A DNA stretch of 15,476 bases, taken from Chloroflexota bacterium (GTDB lineage: Bacteria > Chloroflexota > Anaerolineae > 4572-78). Below are positions 15,262 to 15,476 of this stretch, piece by piece (positions within the stretch are counted from its first letter, which is position 1; every line of letters begins with the position of its first letter). The position numbers and the translations under genes were made by a program. The stretch spans positions 1 to 15,476 of the forward strand of contig JAJRSQ010000025.1 in NCBI GenBank assembly GCA_024278725.1, in the 5' to 3' direction. Below the pieces are notes generated by a model. That model searched no databases and was not told the DNA's origin. It saw only the letters and a program-made list of their open reading frames with translations.

Positions 15262-15300
15262 ACATTGCCCCCACCCAAAAATAGTTTTGGCGTGGAAAAA

Positions 15301-15476
15301 TTATGCGCTGTCCTTTTGAACTTCTTTCAATAGCACGGAGGGCGTTTCCGGTGGATTTTCTTTCAGCGTGTCAGGAGAGAGTGTATACGCTAATTTCGCA
15401 ATCGCCAAACTCACTTCCGACAATGGATTGGCTTCCACAAATGGCACACCGGAATTGATGGCTTCCACAAATGCCA
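15301..15476 (-). CDS. CpaE-like ATPase paralogue (partial, N-terminus beyond right edge)
   Basis: The last 57 codons before TAA are visible. The frame reads AINSGVPFVEANPLSEV, then LAIAKLAYTLSPDTLKENP, and ends VQKDSA. This lines up with residues 349-386 of the complete CpaE-like protein (AINTGKPIVYTTPEHPI, then MVKMAYTFSPDDLKKNLP), so it is a paralogue from tandem duplication. Its stop is 39 bases before the next ATG, so the two form an operon. Whether it has a receiver domain and a normal P-loop cannot be seen. The C-terminus lacks the LLRHFYTASKTRH tail of its neighbour. Confidence 0.8.
   Translation of the reverse strand, partial: AFVEAINSGVPFVEANPLSEVSLAIAKLAYTLSPDTLKENPPETPSVLLKEVQKDSA
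15429..15473. repeat. In-frame 15-bp direct repeat inside the partial CpaE-like gene
   Basis: TGGCTTCCACAAATG occurs at 15429-15443 and 15459-15473. The copies are exactly 30 bases (ten codons) apart and encode FVEA twice (AFVEAINSGVPFVEANP). The bases between do not repeat, so a simple tandem duplication is not complete. It may be chance plus drift. Confidence 0.6.

Noticed and set aside
1..15476. CRISPR array, tRNA, rRNA, transposase, toxin-antitoxin or defence system
   Set aside because: I looked for regular spaced repeats, cloverleaf ends and family motifs on both strands and found none. Intergenic space is small and mostly accounted for.

Overview
The window looks like ordinary chromosome from a moderately GC-rich free-living bacterium. 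Chloroflexota (Anaerolineae-like) is my best guess. It rests on a Gram-positive-style pyruvate dehydrogenase cluster, fused receiver/CpaE-like ATPases, an HDOD signalling cluster and two familiar dispersed inverted repeats. This is an inference from gene style, because no rRNA or marker gene is present. Eleven of the twelve genes are on the minus strand. The exception is a cysteine-peptidase-like gene at 4240-4893.

Region 1 (1-3843, minus) is a signalling operon read in the order histidine kinase, receiver-HDOD protein, second receiver protein (cut by the left edge). Both junctions are 4-bp ATGA stop/start overlaps, so the genes are translationally coupled. The kinase has a degenerate receiver-like N-terminus, three PAS domains and an intact catalytic core. 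Its two neighbours are the natural phosphoacceptors.

Region 2 (3844-4893) is a 396-bp gap with a plausible plus-strand promoter and a repeat with inverted arms. It is followed by a C39-like (papain-fold) protein with no signal peptide.

Region 3 (4907-8461, minus) holds a duplicated 6-phosphofructokinase of the eukaryotic architecture and a major facilitator transporter. The phosphofructokinase is preceded by a candidate promoter and a perfect palindrome.

Region 4 (8490-13760, minus) is a pyruvate dehydrogenase operon: pdhA (E1 alpha), pdhB (E1 beta), a 64-residue two-helix membrane protein, pdhC (E2) and lpd (E3). It ends in a rho-independent terminator. The E3 has an abnormal, shortened NAD domain. 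A second dispersed repeat lies between the small membrane gene and pdhC. Phosphofructokinase and this complex together cover the committed step of glycolysis and pyruvate entry into acetyl-CoA.

Region 5 (14047-15476, minus) has a receiver-CpaE/MinD-like ATPase whose P-loop lysines are both arginine. Upstream of it is the C-terminus of a close paralogue, cut by the right edge.

I found no rRNA, tRNA, CRISPR array, transposase, prophage or defence system. The most unusual points are the eukaryote-like phosphofructokinase, the odd E3 NAD domain, the arginine P-loop of the CpaE-like protein and the small membrane protein inside the pdh operon. None of these amounts to a new multi-gene system on present evidence.
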